14,694 bases of DNA from Candidatus Hydrogenedentota bacterium (lineage in GTDB: Bacteria; Hydrogenedentota; Hydrogenedentia; Hydrogenedentales; GCA-2746185), in NCBI GenBank assembly GCA_030123645.1, contig JASJYE010000016.1:1-14694 (forward strand). The letters run 5' to 3'. The first letter of the stretch is position 1, and every line of letters begins with the position of its first letter. The notes below the pieces were generated by a model. That model did no database searches. It was not told where the DNA came from and saw only the letters and a program-made list of their open reading frames with translations. A program made the position numbers and the translations under genes. Of this stretch, positions 6,594 through 14,682 are shown in pieces.

Positions 6594-9500
6594 ATGTCTC
6601 AATCGTCTAGGATTTCCGCAGCAGTCGTTTTCCTTCTGGCCCTGGGCTTCTCTTGGAGCGCAGCCGCCAGCGGACACGAAATGCTCCAGCAGACATTGAC
6701 GCAGTCCGTCCGTGCCGCGATGCAATCGACCGGCAGCGACGTCGATGTCCGGGTGATCGAGGAAGCCGCGATACGCGCGAAGACTCTCTCTTCACTCCAG
6801 ATCGATTCAGCGGCTTCGCAGCCGACGATTACCTTCGGGTTTAGCGCTGTGCCGCTGTATACGGTCCGGATGGAACAGGCCCCAGCGCGCCTGGTCGTGG
6901 ATTTCATCGATACAATCGTCCTGTCCGATCTGCAGAAGATCGTCATAGACCGCGGCAACATGGTCGGCGGCGTAGATACCACAATCGCCGTCCTCGAGCC
7001 GCAGTTCATTACGCGCGTAATCGTCGGCCTGCCGAAGGCCTGTGCCTTCGATGTTCACCAGAAGGGCGCCGCCCTGACCGTGACGCTTCAGCCGGCTACG
7101 CCAATCGATGCTGCATCCGCTGTCCAGGGGACCGATGCCGCCACGCTTGGCCTCGCCGCCATAGAGGAAGGGGCTCGACGGACTGACGCCGCCTGTCGTG
7201 ACCGCCTTGCCGAACTCGACCAGAAGATCTACGCCGCCGCTCAGTTCATTGAACGGGCGAAGGTCGCCTTGATCAAGGCCGATCTCGCCGAGCTGTCCCC
7301 GGTCGCCGATGCAGCAGAGCATGGTGCCGCGACGGAGAACCTGCGGCAGGAGACGGCATCGCAAGGCAATCGGACGCGGCAACTCGAGCGCGGCCTCCAG
7401 CAATTGCTATCCCATCGCGACATGAATCGCACCCAGGCCCAGATGGATATAGCGGCCCAGCGCGCCGATGAGAATTCAGCAGGCTCCATACTCGAACGCT
7501 TCTCCAAGAATGAGCGCACTTTCGGCGAGGACCTGGCAAAACTCCTCACTCAAATGGATCGGCAAGCACGGGCCAACGAGCGCCTTGCAATGCGCTTAGA
7601 GCAACTCGGCGCGGGGAACACGGCCCTGGTCGGCGGGCTCCACACGGAAGCGAAGTTGAATCAGCTCGATCGCGCCTTTCTCGCCCTGAGCGAAACGGCG
7701 CGCCCCGCCGAAGCCATCGACGACAGCTTGACCGCCCTCGACAGCGCGATGGAGTCGGTCCTCACCGCTCCCGTATATCTCGCGCATCAAGATGAAACCC
7801 GCATGGCCGTCCTCGCGAACACCACCGGTGCACAAGATACGCTGGCGGCGCCGCCTGCGCCTAGACCACGCCAGGCGCGGCGCGAATTCAACACTAACCG
7901 GATTGAAAACCCGATCAAAATGGCCGTCCTGAGCTCATCCTCGAGCGACGTAGAGACCGCCGCGCATAACGGAATATTGGTGATGGCCCAGCAGGAGACG
8001 ACAGGCATCACCGAAGCGCAGGGCCGTCCGTCTACGCCCATTCAGGTGCGGACGGACACATCGGGCCCGCGCCGCTACCGCGTTCCGAAGACCTCCGGTG
8101 CTCGACCTCAATTTAGCCTGTACAACGAAGACATGCCCGCCGATCAGGATCCGCTGCGGCAACTGGTGAACATCGATTTCCGCGAGATGGATCTGAGCAA
8201 CGTGGTCTCGCTGCTGGCGCAAAAGGGCGAAATCAATGTGATCGCCGGCACGGAAGTCTCCGGTACCGTCACCGCCAATCTCAAAAACATCCCGCTCGGC
8301 CGCGCCATAGAAATCGTCCTGCGACTGAACGGCCTCGGTATCGTCGAGGAAGCGGGCGTCTACCGCATTACGACCTACGACGAGGCGATCTCGATGCAGC
8401 GTGAAACGAAGATGATCTTCCTCAAAAATGCCCAGGCCGACGAAGTGAAGGCGACACTCGACGACGTGCTGGTTAACGCCACGAACGGAGACCTTATCTC
8501 TGTATCGGCCAACGCGGCGACCAACGTTGTGATCCTTTCCGGACCCCGCGAGGCCGTCGAGCAGCTCGAGGGCGTTGTCGCCGAGCTCGATGTCGCCGAG
8601 CCCGTCGTCCCAACGATCATCGTACCTATTAAGCTCAACTATTCCGAACCCATGGAGTTGCTTCTCGTTGTTAACGGACTTCTTTCCGAATTAGGCTCGG
8701 TAACGGCGGACCCGCGCAGCAGGCATATCATCGTCACCGATATTCCCGTGAAAGTCCAAGAAATCCAGGCCCTGATCGCAGCCATCGATCTGCCAGTTAA
8801 ACAAGTCAGTATCGACGCCATGATCGTGGATGCCCAGCTCGACGACGACGCCCAGACCGGCCTGGACTGGATCCTAAACAGCGTCTCTAGCGAGCAACAA
8901 ATCACCGCTTCGACCTTCGAGATTGAGAACGGCCTTCTCACCACAAATACGGAAGGTAACTTCGTCCCGAAGCTCGGTATTTCGAATGCGTTTCTGCCGA
9001 CCAACGCCGCCAGCCAGATCTTCTTTAAGGTGCTTGGGGGCGACATCGATCTTTCCGCGATCATCGCGGCAGAAGTCACCAGCAGAAACGCCAAACTACT
9101 GGCGAACCCAACGATAACGACCATTGAGAACAAGCCGGCCATCATCAGGATTGTTCAGGAGTTCCCCTACCAGGAACTTACACAGACAAGTGAAGGCGGC
9201 TCGATTGGAAGCACGAAATTCAAGGAAATCGGCACCGTCCTCGAAGTCACGCCTCGCGTGACGCATGACAATAACATCATCGCAGAAATTGACGCCAAAG
9301 AGAGCACCGTGGTCGGATTTACCGTTACCGAAGTACCTATCGAAGCCAAGCGGCAGGCCCAAACGACACTGCGCCTTGCCGACGGACAAACCATCTTCAT
9401 CGGCGGGATGCGCAGCTTTGAAGATCGCCTTACCGTGCGCAAGACGCCTATCCTTGGGGACATTCCCATTCTGAATTTACTGTTCACCAACAAGCGCTCC

Positions 9501-9707
9501 CAACAGACCAACACGGAGCTTATGATCTTCCTGACGTGTAATGTCCTTCCGGACGACATGCCGGAGCTCACGCCCTACGAGAAGGGACGCTTCGACGAAC
9601 TGGGCGGGACGCCCCAGAAGGTCGACGGCACACGCGTCCTCGTGGAGAGCTACATCCATCCTGAAAGACAGCGCGATCCCTTCTACAAGTGGAAGCGCAC
9701 GAAGTAA
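6594..9707 (+). CDS. pilQ: PilQ, type IV pilus outer-membrane secretin with a coiled-coil insert
   Basis: The 1037-aa product forms the outer-membrane channel through which the pilus passes. A signal peptide (VVFLLALGFSWSAAA) ends near residue 25. An AMIN-like peptidoglycan-binding region covers about 78-166. It is followed by an unusually long helical, glutamine- and charge-rich stretch (about 190-390) predicted to be coiled coil, then a low-complexity linker (about 400-515). The STN domain (about 522-600) begins VNIDFREMDLSNVVSLLAQK. Two secretin N1-type domains follow (about 605-668 and 675-735). The secretin barrel (about 740-985) includes NAKLLANPTITTIENKPA (832-849), VEVTPRV-like VLEVTPRV (882-889), GGMRS and TPILGDIPILNLLF (951-964). 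All hallmark motifs are present. The total is long compared with about 700-900 aa in many PilQ proteins, mainly because of the coiled coil. Last gene of the operon. Confidence 0.95.
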   Translation: MSQSSRISAAVVFLLALGFSWSAAASGHEMLQQTLTQSVRAAMQSTGSDVDVRVIEEAAIRAKTLSSLQIDSAASQPTITFGFSAVPLYTVRMEQAPARLVVDFIDTIVLSDLQKIVIDRGNMVGGVDTTIAVLEPQFITRVIVGLPKACAFDVHQKGAALTVTLQPATPIDAASAVQGTDAATLGLAAIEEGARRTDAACRDRLAELDQKIYAAAQFIERAKVALIKADLAELSPVADAAEHGAATENLRQETASQGNRTRQLERGLQQLLSHRDMNRTQAQMDIAAQRADENSAGSILERFSKNERTFGEDLAKLLTQMDRQARANERLAMRLEQLGAGNTALVGGLHTEAKLNQLDRAFLALSETARPAEAIDDSLTALDSAMESVLTAPVYLAHQDETRMAVLANTTGAQDTLAAPPAPRPRQARREFNTNRIENPIKMAVLSSSSSDVETAAHNGILVMAQQETTGITEAQGRPSTPIQVRTDTSGPRRYRVPKTSGARPQFSLYNEDMPADQDPLRQLVNIDFREMDLSNVVSLLAQKGEINVIAGTEVSGTVTANLKNIPLGRAIEIVLRLNGLGIVEEAGVYRITTYDEAISMQRETKMIFLKNAQADEVKATLDDVLVNATNGDLISVSANAATNVVILSGPREAVEQLEGVVAELDVAEPVVPTIIVPIKLNYSEPMELLLVVNGLLSELGSVTADPRSRHIIVTDIPVKVQEIQALIAAIDLPVKQVSIDAMIVDAQLDDDAQTGLDWILNSVSSEQQITASTFEIENGLLTTNTEGNFVPKLGISNAFLPTNAASQIFFKVLGGDIDLSAIIAAEVTSRNAKLLANPTITTIENKPAIIRIVQEFPYQELTQTSEGGSIGSTKFKEIGTVLEVTPRVTHDNNIIAEIDAKESTVVGFTVTEVPIEAKRQAQTTLRLADGQTIFIGGMRSFEDRLTVRKTPILGDIPILNLLFTNKRSQQTNTELMIFLTCNVLPDDMPELTPYEKGRFDELGGTPQKVDGTRVLVESYIHPERQRDPFYKWKRTK

Positions 9708-9724
9708 TTCCGGTTTAGACTGCG

Positions 9725-12700
9725 CTACCGGCCGCGGACCTGCGGGGTCCGCGGCCTTTTTTCTCCCCACGAGTCTGTCGCTTTGTCTTTCTCCCCCGCG
9801 TTGGCGGGGCCGCCGCGCCAATCCAGCGGGTGGGGTCGGCTCGAGATTTCCGGCAGTGCGGGCCTTCTCCCCCGCTCCCGGACCACCTCCAACCACGACA
9901 AGATCAACGCGCAGTAGCCGTCCTCGTCCTGCACCTCGCCCCCCAAGAAATACGGGCCGTGCGTCTGCAGCAAATGCCCGAAACTCTGATACGCCTCCGG
10001 AAACATCACGGCCTCATACACGCCCCCGCCGTCCTCCAGGGTCAGGAACTTCATCGCGCCACGGTCTTTGAGGCCCACGCGCCGCTCCGCGATCAGCCAG
10101 CCGGCGAGCACTACCTCCTGCCCCACGTAGGCCTCCAATTCCGAGCTCAAAATCACGCGATGCTCCCGCAGCGCCCCTGCGTAGTACTCGAGCGGATGCG
10201 TTGAGGTTAAGAGCCCCAGCGCCCCCCACTCCTCGTCCGCGCGGTGCTTGCGCGAGTAATCCGGCAATTGCGGCACGATCCCCTGCAGGCTCCCTTCGCC
10301 AAACGCGTTCTCCCCGCTCACCTTCTTGCTCAGCACCGCGGCCTTCGCGAGCATCTTCAATTCCCACATGAGCTCCGGGCGCGTCCGCCCAAAGCCGTCG
10401 CACGCGCCCGTCTGGACCAACAGCTCCACATCCGACGGCGCCACGCCGCCCCGTTTCCACAGATCGCTCACCGAATCGAAGCGCTTCTCCTGCCGCTTAT
10501 CCAGAATCTTCTCCACCGCGTCCCCGTTGAGGTTGCGAATCTCGACAAAGCCCACTCGGACCGCGTCGTCTTCCACCGTATAGCCCACCTCGCTCCGGTT
10601 CACGTCGGGCCGCCGCAGCTCGATCCCCAGGCGCCGCACCTCCTCGACATACACCGCGGCGTGATAAAATCCGCCGCGATTCGAGAGCACGCTCGACATG
10701 AACTCGGCCGGATAATGCGCCTTGAGATAGGTGCACTGATACGCCACCTCGCCGTAGCTGCTCGCGTGCGCCTTGCAATACGAATAGGCCGCGAAATTTG
10801 AAATCAGTCCCCAGATCTCTTCCGCGACTTCCTGCTCGACCCCCTTCGCCAGGGCCTTCTCGATAAAGCCCTTCATGCTTTTCGCCATCTCCGCCGGCGA
10901 CCGCTTTTTGCTCATCGCACGCCGCAGCGCGTCCGCCTCGGCCAGGTCGAACCCGGCGATCACATGCGCGACCTTCATGATGTCCTCCTGATAAATCATT
11001 ACGCCATAAGTGTCGCTCAGCACTTCCTCCATCCCCGGATGCAAATACTCCACGGGCTCCTTGCCGTGGTGACGCAAGATGAAGTGCTTCTTCATCCCGC
11101 TGCCGGAGGCCCCCGGACGCACCAGCGCGATCGTCTTGATCAGCATGTCCGTGTCCTCGCACATCGTCCGCTTCAGCAGCGACCGCATCGCCGGCGACTC
11201 GATCTGGAAACACCCGATCGTCCGCCCGTCGCGCAGCAGCGCTGACGTCAGCGGATCGCCCTCCGGCAGCGCTTCCACGTCCACCTCGAGCCCCCGGTTT
11301 TGCCGGACCTTCTCGACCGTATCGACAATCACCGTGAGCGACCGGTGCCCGAGCAGGTCCATCTTGATCAAGCCCAGGTCCTCGATCGGATCCATGTCGT
11401 ACTGTGTAATCACGATGCCCTTCGCCGCCTCCTGCAACGGCACAAAGTCCGTCAAGGGCCGCGGCGCGATCACCAGCCCGCAGGGGTGAATCGATAAATG
11501 CCGGGGATAGCCGTCGATGAACTCGCTGATCTCGACGATCGATTTCAGCGGCTCCTCGTCAATCGGCAACCCGCGCGACTCGGGCAAATGCTTCACCACC
11601 GCCCGGATGTCCCCGCTGCCGTAACCAGGCAGCCGCCGCGTGATCCGCCCCACTTCCTCGGGCGACAAGCCCATCGCCTTGCCCACCTCGCGCACCGCCC
11701 CGCGCGCGTGAAAGGTGTTGAAGGTGCAGATCATCGCCACGCGGTCCGCGCCGTAGGTCTCATACACGTAATCGATTACCTCGTCGCGGCGTTTCCAGCA
11801 GAGATCGATGTCGATATCCGGGCAATCCGTGCGCGACAGGTTCAAAAAGCGCTCAAAATACAAGTCGTATTTCAGCGGGTCCACCCGCGTGATCCCCAGC
11901 ACGTACGCCACCAGGCTGTTCGCCGCCGACCCCCGCCCCATCACCGGGATCCCGTTGCGGATCGCGTACTGCACGATGTCCCACACAATCAGAAAATACG
12001 GCGCGAAGCCCAATTGATGGATGATATCGAGTTCGTAACGCAGCCGGTCGATCACCTTCGGCGTCAACGGCCGGTAACGCCCTTTCGCCCCCTCGAAGGC
12101 CTCCTTCCACAAATATGAAAACGCCGTCTCCACCCCCTCCTTGTCACGCTCCGTAGGGGCGGGTTTGTAACCCGCCTTATCACTCCCACTGCTACCCCGG
12201 GCGGGTTGCAAACCCGCCCCTACACCCAGTGGCGTGGGCGTCTCGCCCGCGTAACCTACACCCTCCTTGTCATTGCGAAAGAGCGAAGCGACCGTGGCAA
12301 TCTCTTCAACCGGCAACCCACACCCCTCTGTGTTCTCTGTGCCCTCTGTGGCTAAATCCCCCTGCGGCACCGGAAACTCCGGGAACATCGGCCGCCCCAA
12401 CTCCAACTCGACGTTGCACCGCTCGACAACCCAATCAATATTCGACAAGGTCTCCGGCCAATCGCCATACAGCCGCTCCATCTGCTTGGGCGAGCGAAAC
12501 CATGCGCGCCCATCCGCCGTATCCCCTTCCTCCAATACGCCGACCGTCGTGTTCAGGCGAATCGCCGTCAACACCCGGTGCACTTCGAAATGCTCCGGCT
12601 CCAAAAAATACACCGGGCTCACCGCCACCGGCCGCAGCCCGCGCGCAAGCGCCCAGTCGCGCAACCGCTCCGCCTGATAACGCGATCGCCGGTCCCCGTA

Positions 12701-13273
12701 ATGCGTCACGCCCACCAAGGGTTCAATCCCCACCTCACACAACCGCTCAATAACCTCCCGATCCGAACTGATCACAAACACCCCTACTTTCTTTCTTAGA
12801 AAAGAAAGAAAGTAGGCAAAGAAAGAATCGTAACCCGCTGACGCGGGATCTTCAGCTACGCAACTCGTGTAGGGTGGGGCTTGCCCCACCGATCCTCGCT
12901 GCTCGCTGAGGCCACGGTGAGGCCCCAGCCCCTTGCCCGCCGAAGGCGGCAACGGTTTCTCTTTGCTTACTTTCTCTTTTCCCAAAGAGAAAGTAAGGTG
13001 GTAGGCGGTCAGGAGTTCACAGAGGTGGGAGTAGCCTTGTCGATCGCGCGCGAGGACGACCATGCCGTCGAGCGTTGCGCCCAGGATGGGGTTTATCCCC
13101 ACCTCACGCGCCGCCTGGTAAAAGGGAATTGCCCCGTACAGCCCTGCCGTATCCGTCAGCGCCAGCGCATGCAGGCCGTGCTCCACCGCGCGCCCGACCA
13201 ACTGACGCAACGTCGCCGTCCCCTCCAGCAACGAACGATTGCTATGTACATGCAAATGCACCGGCACACCCAC
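9725..13273 (-). CDS. dnaE: DnaE-type DNA polymerase III alpha subunit (error-prone-like) with repeat-derived inserts
   Basis: A C-family DNA polymerase of 1182 aa, starting at GTG 13273, the first start after an in-frame TAA. The N-terminal PHP domain opens HLHVHSNRSLLEG (6-18). The polymerase core has GRGSAANS (447-454), PDIDIDL with catalytic Asp486 and Asp488, and IKMDLLG with Asp639. A fingers segment (DALRRAMSKKRS), a KAHASSYG motif, a helix-hairpin-helix region and an OB fold (about 1040-1130) follow. PHP metal ligands are changed: TDT at 41-42 where TDH is usual, and a Tyr at 222 where HY is usual, so PHP activity is probably lost. Residues about 94-163 and 305-382 are repeat-derived inserts; without them the protein is about 1030 aa, the size of DnaE2/ImuC. 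No imuA or imuB is seen nearby, so the DnaE2 label stays tentative. The last 40 or so residues are atypical and run through a terminator. Confidence 0.9.
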   Translation of the reverse strand: MGVPVHLHVHSNRSLLEGTATLRQLVGRAVEHGLHALALTDTAGLYGAIPFYQAAREVGINPILGATLDGMVVLARDRQGYSHLCELLTAYHLTFSLGKEKVSKEKPLPPSAGKGLGPHRGLSEQRGSVGQAPPYTSCVAEDPASAGYDSFFAYFLSFLRKKVGVFVISSDREVIERLCEVGIEPLVGVTHYGDRRSRYQAERLRDWALARGLRPVAVSPVYFLEPEHFEVHRVLTAIRLNTTVGVLEEGDTADGRAWFRSPKQMERLYGDWPETLSNIDWVVERCNVELELGRPMFPEFPVPQGDLATEGTENTEGCGLPVEEIATVASLFRNDKEGVGYAGETPTPLGVGAGLQPARGSSGSDKAGYKPAPTERDKEGVETAFSYLWKEAFEGAKGRYRPLTPKVIDRLRYELDIIHQLGFAPYFLIVWDIVQYAIRNGIPVMGRGSAANSLVAYVLGITRVDPLKYDLYFERFLNLSRTDCPDIDIDLCWKRRDEVIDYVYETYGADRVAMICTFNTFHARGAVREVGKAMGLSPEEVGRITRRLPGYGSGDIRAVVKHLPESRGLPIDEEPLKSIVEISEFIDGYPRHLSIHPCGLVIAPRPLTDFVPLQEAAKGIVITQYDMDPIEDLGLIKMDLLGHRSLTVIVDTVEKVRQNRGLEVDVEALPEGDPLTSALLRDGRTIGCFQIESPAMRSLLKRTMCEDTDMLIKTIALVRPGASGSGMKKHFILRHHGKEPVEYLHPGMEEVLSDTYGVMIYQEDIMKVAHVIAGFDLAEADALRRAMSKKRSPAEMAKSMKGFIEKALAKGVEQEVAEEIWGLISNFAAYSYCKAHASSYGEVAYQCTYLKAHYPAEFMSSVLSNRGGFYHAAVYVEEVRRLGIELRRPDVNRSEVGYTVEDDAVRVGFVEIRNLNGDAVEKILDKRQEKRFDSVSDLWKRGGVAPSDVELLVQTGACDGFGRTRPELMWELKMLAKAAVLSKKVSGENAFGEGSLQGIVPQLPDYSRKHRADEEWGALGLLTSTHPLEYYAGALREHRVILSSELEAYVGQEVVLAGWLIAERRVGLKDRGAMKFLTLEDGGGVYEAVMFPEAYQSFGHLLQTHGPYFLGGEVQDEDGYCALILSWLEVVRERGRRPALPEISSRPHPLDWRGGPANAGEKDKATDSWGEKRPRTPQVRGR
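9730..9762 (+). terminator. Terminator of the pil operon, overlapping the dnaE 3' end
   Basis: GGCCGCGGACC (9730-9740), loop TGCGG and GGTCCGCGGCC (9746-9756) form a perfect 11-bp stem followed by six T residues (9757-9762). It begins 22 nt after the pilQ stop. On the minus strand the same bases are read as the last codons of the dnaE frame; there is no T-tract on that strand, so the terminator is oriented for pil. Confidence 0.93.
12128..12361 (-). repeat. In-frame insert 2 in dnaE, a composite of several repetitive elements
   Basis: The insert adds about 78 residues (305-382) where DnaE proteins normally go straight from the FPEFP.P.G segment to the helical domain. It contains three recognisable pieces. 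A near-perfect inverted repeat has arms 12153-12176 and 12200-12223 (24 nt each, one mismatch). A segment of the type CATTGCG...GCGAAGCG...GGCAATCT lies at 12271-12304. A CTCTGTG-rich segment at about 12325-12353 is read on the minus strand as ATEGTENTEG. A 12-bp direct repeat CCCTCCTTGTCA (12135-12146 and 12261-12272) flanks the inverted repeat like a target-site duplication. Confidence 0.8.
12783..12997 (-). repeat. In-frame insert 1 in dnaE, bounded by two AT-rich palindromes
   Basis: The insert adds about 70 residues (94-163) inside the PHP domain. At one end is a perfect 15-bp palindrome (12783-12797 with 12802-12816, loop AGAA). At the other is a perfect 14-bp palindrome of the same kind (12966-12979 with 12984-12997, loop TCCC). 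Between them are GGTGGGGC-TT-GCCCCACC (12873-12890), CCCGC-TGAC-GCGGG (about 12834-12847) and a GCCCGCC/GGCGGC hairpin (about 12937-12952). The frame stays open throughout, and the encoded peptide (GKEKVSKEKPLPPSAGKG...) is unlike DnaE. Confidence 0.8.
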
Positions 13274-13308
13274 TCCGCAAGCGCCGGGACACTCGCACTG
13301 TTATTTGA

Positions 13309-13608
13309 AACCGCCAAGACGCCAAGAGCGCCAAGAACAACTATTTTTTAGCCTCGGATTTTACGGATGACACGGATTTGTTTTGTCCGCAGATAACACA
13401 GATGAACGCAGATTTCCCCCCTCTGATATTTTGAATTGTGAAACAGCCCCGAAGGGGTGTAACAAATTAAACCTGTAAAGCATAATTTGCGGTTCTTGGC
13501 ACTTAAAAAATCACCTATCATTATTTATTGGTAGTTTAAGATCCGTTCCATCCGTCAAATCCGAGGCTAAAAAGTGCAGTTCTTGGCGCTCTTGGCGTCT
13601 TGGCGGTT
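13309..13608. repeat. 300-bp inverted-repeat element between dnaE and the methyltransferase
   Basis: The outer arms (13309-13338 and 13579-13608) are 30-nt perfect inverted copies built on the GCCAAGACGCCAAGAG pattern. Inside them, 13345-13377 and 13541-13573 form a second inverted pair (TTTTTAGCCTCGGAT...) with about four mismatches in 33. The 163-nt core contains an AACACAGATGAACGCAGAT segment and a CCCCGAAGGGG palindrome (13447-13457), with no ORF. The left end lies 36 nt upstream of the dnaE start; the right end supplies the methyltransferase stop codon. No other gene or clear promoter is seen in this intergenic stretch. It may be a non-autonomous (MITE-like) element or a hairpin-forming repeat. 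Confidence 0.85.
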
Positions 13609-14605
13609 ATCCCTTCTTCGTGGCGACGAGGACCTTGGTAATAGTCGGCACGAGGTCGTCTGAGTGGATTTCCGAGAAGCCTGCCGCCTCCACCTCCGTC
13701 TCCAGATATTCCGCGGTGAGACGTACCGGCTCGGGCGAAGTCACCATCACGAGCATCCACAGCGCCGCGGAAAGCGGGCCCGTGCCGCCGGCATTGACCA
13801 TGAAATCGTGGAGCACGAGTTTCCCACCCGGCCTGAGCGCGGCGTGGGCTTTTCGCATCAACGCGCCGATGTCTTCCTTGCCCACGGCGCTCAACAGATA
13901 CGACATCAGCACCACGTCCTGTTCGATGGGCCACGCCGACTCAAGCGCGTCCCCTTCGATATACTCGACCCGCTCCTCCAGCCCGGCCTCGGCCATGTAT
14001 TTCCGCGCGACATCCACCACCGCGGGGTAATCCAGGATGGTCGCGTGCAACTCGGGATATTTCCGGCACAGCGTAATCGTAAACGCGCCGCTGCCCCCCG
14101 CGACGTCCAACAGACGCTGTGGCGCATCCAGCTCGACCTTCCGCGCCATCAAATACGCCGGACCCATCGAGCCGGCATGCTGCGAATGGCTGAAGGCCGC
14201 GGCCTCTTCAGGGTCCTCCGCGACTTCCTGATAGAGCCCGACCGGCGTGCCCGCGAGCGCCTTGCCGATGTTCAACGCATGCGGATAGATCTGCTTACCG
14301 ACCTGCAGGCGAATGTACTCGCCAAAACACTCCGGCGCCTCCGGATCGAGATACTTCGCCGAGGCCGGCGCGTTCGCATAGCGGTCGCCCTCCTTCGTAA
14401 GCAACCCCAGCGCCACCAACGGCGTCAGCAACATCGCCAGGCGGTCCGCGCGCACGCCCACTTTCTCCGCCAAGTCCGCCGCCGTCAATGCGCCATCGCG
14501 CAACCGTCCGAACACATCCGCATCCAAACCCGCCACCAGCGCCTGCGTGCCCATGAACCCATAGGCGATCTTCGATATCTCCCGCACATCCGTAATCGCA
14601 TCCAT
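13607..14605 (-). CDS. Class-I SAM-dependent O-methyltransferase-like protein
   Basis: The start chosen is ATG 14605 (332 aa), preceded by GGGGTGGG as ribosome binding site; a longer frame to 14656 would translate a repeat copy. Residues about 7-90 form the winged-helix dimerisation domain of acetylserotonin/COMT-type O-methyltransferases (LTAADLAEKVGVRADRLAML, then ALGLLTKEGDRYANA). The Rossmann-type catalytic domain has SAM motif I LLDVAGGSGAFT (165-176), an acidic residue after strand 2 (ATILDYP, 188-194), EGDALES (217-223) and LRPGGKLVLHD (257-267). The usual general-base histidine of plant-type enzymes, expected after the LLSAVG segment (237-242), is not evident, so the chemistry may differ. 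Substrate unknown; it could be a small aromatic, polyketide or pigment. The gene stands alone between two inverted copies of a 30-bp repeat, and its TAA overlaps one of them. Confidence 0.85.
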   Translation of the reverse strand: MDAITDVREISKIAYGFMGTQALVAGLDADVFGRLRDGALTAADLAEKVGVRADRLAMLLTPLVALGLLTKEGDRYANAPASAKYLDPEAPECFGEYIRLQVGKQIYPHALNIGKALAGTPVGLYQEVAEDPEEAAAFSHSQHAGSMGPAYLMARKVELDAPQRLLDVAGGSGAFTITLCRKYPELHATILDYPAVVDVARKYMAEAGLEERVEYIEGDALESAWPIEQDVVLMSYLLSAVGKEDIGALMRKAHAALRPGGKLVLHDFMVNAGGTGPLSAALWMLVMVTSPEPVRLTAEYLETEVEAAGFSEIHSDDLVPTITKVLVATKKG

Positions 14606-14621
14606 ATACCCACCCCTATTT

Positions 14622-14651
14622 AACCGCCAAGACGCCAAGAGCGCCAAGAAC
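14622..14651 (+). repeat. Third copy of the 30-bp arm repeat
   Basis: Bases 14622-14651 are identical to 13309-13338 and inverted relative to 13579-13608. The copy lies 17 nt upstream of the methyltransferase start, so the gene is enclosed by inverted copies. Confidence 0.95.
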
Positions 14652-14682
14652 GGCACACCATACTTTCCAGGCTAAATTCACA

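Noticed and set aside
11498..12118. Plus-strand frame of 206 codons
   Set aside because: It lies opposite the polymerase catalytic core, which has clear DnaE motifs on the minus strand.
13664..14623. Plus-strand frame of 319 codons, rich in Arg and His
   Set aside because: It is the antisense of the methyltransferase; the composition is typical of shadow frames in GC-rich DNA.
13309..14651. CRISPR array
   Set aside because: The three 30-bp copies are irregularly spaced and differ in orientation, and no cas genes are present.
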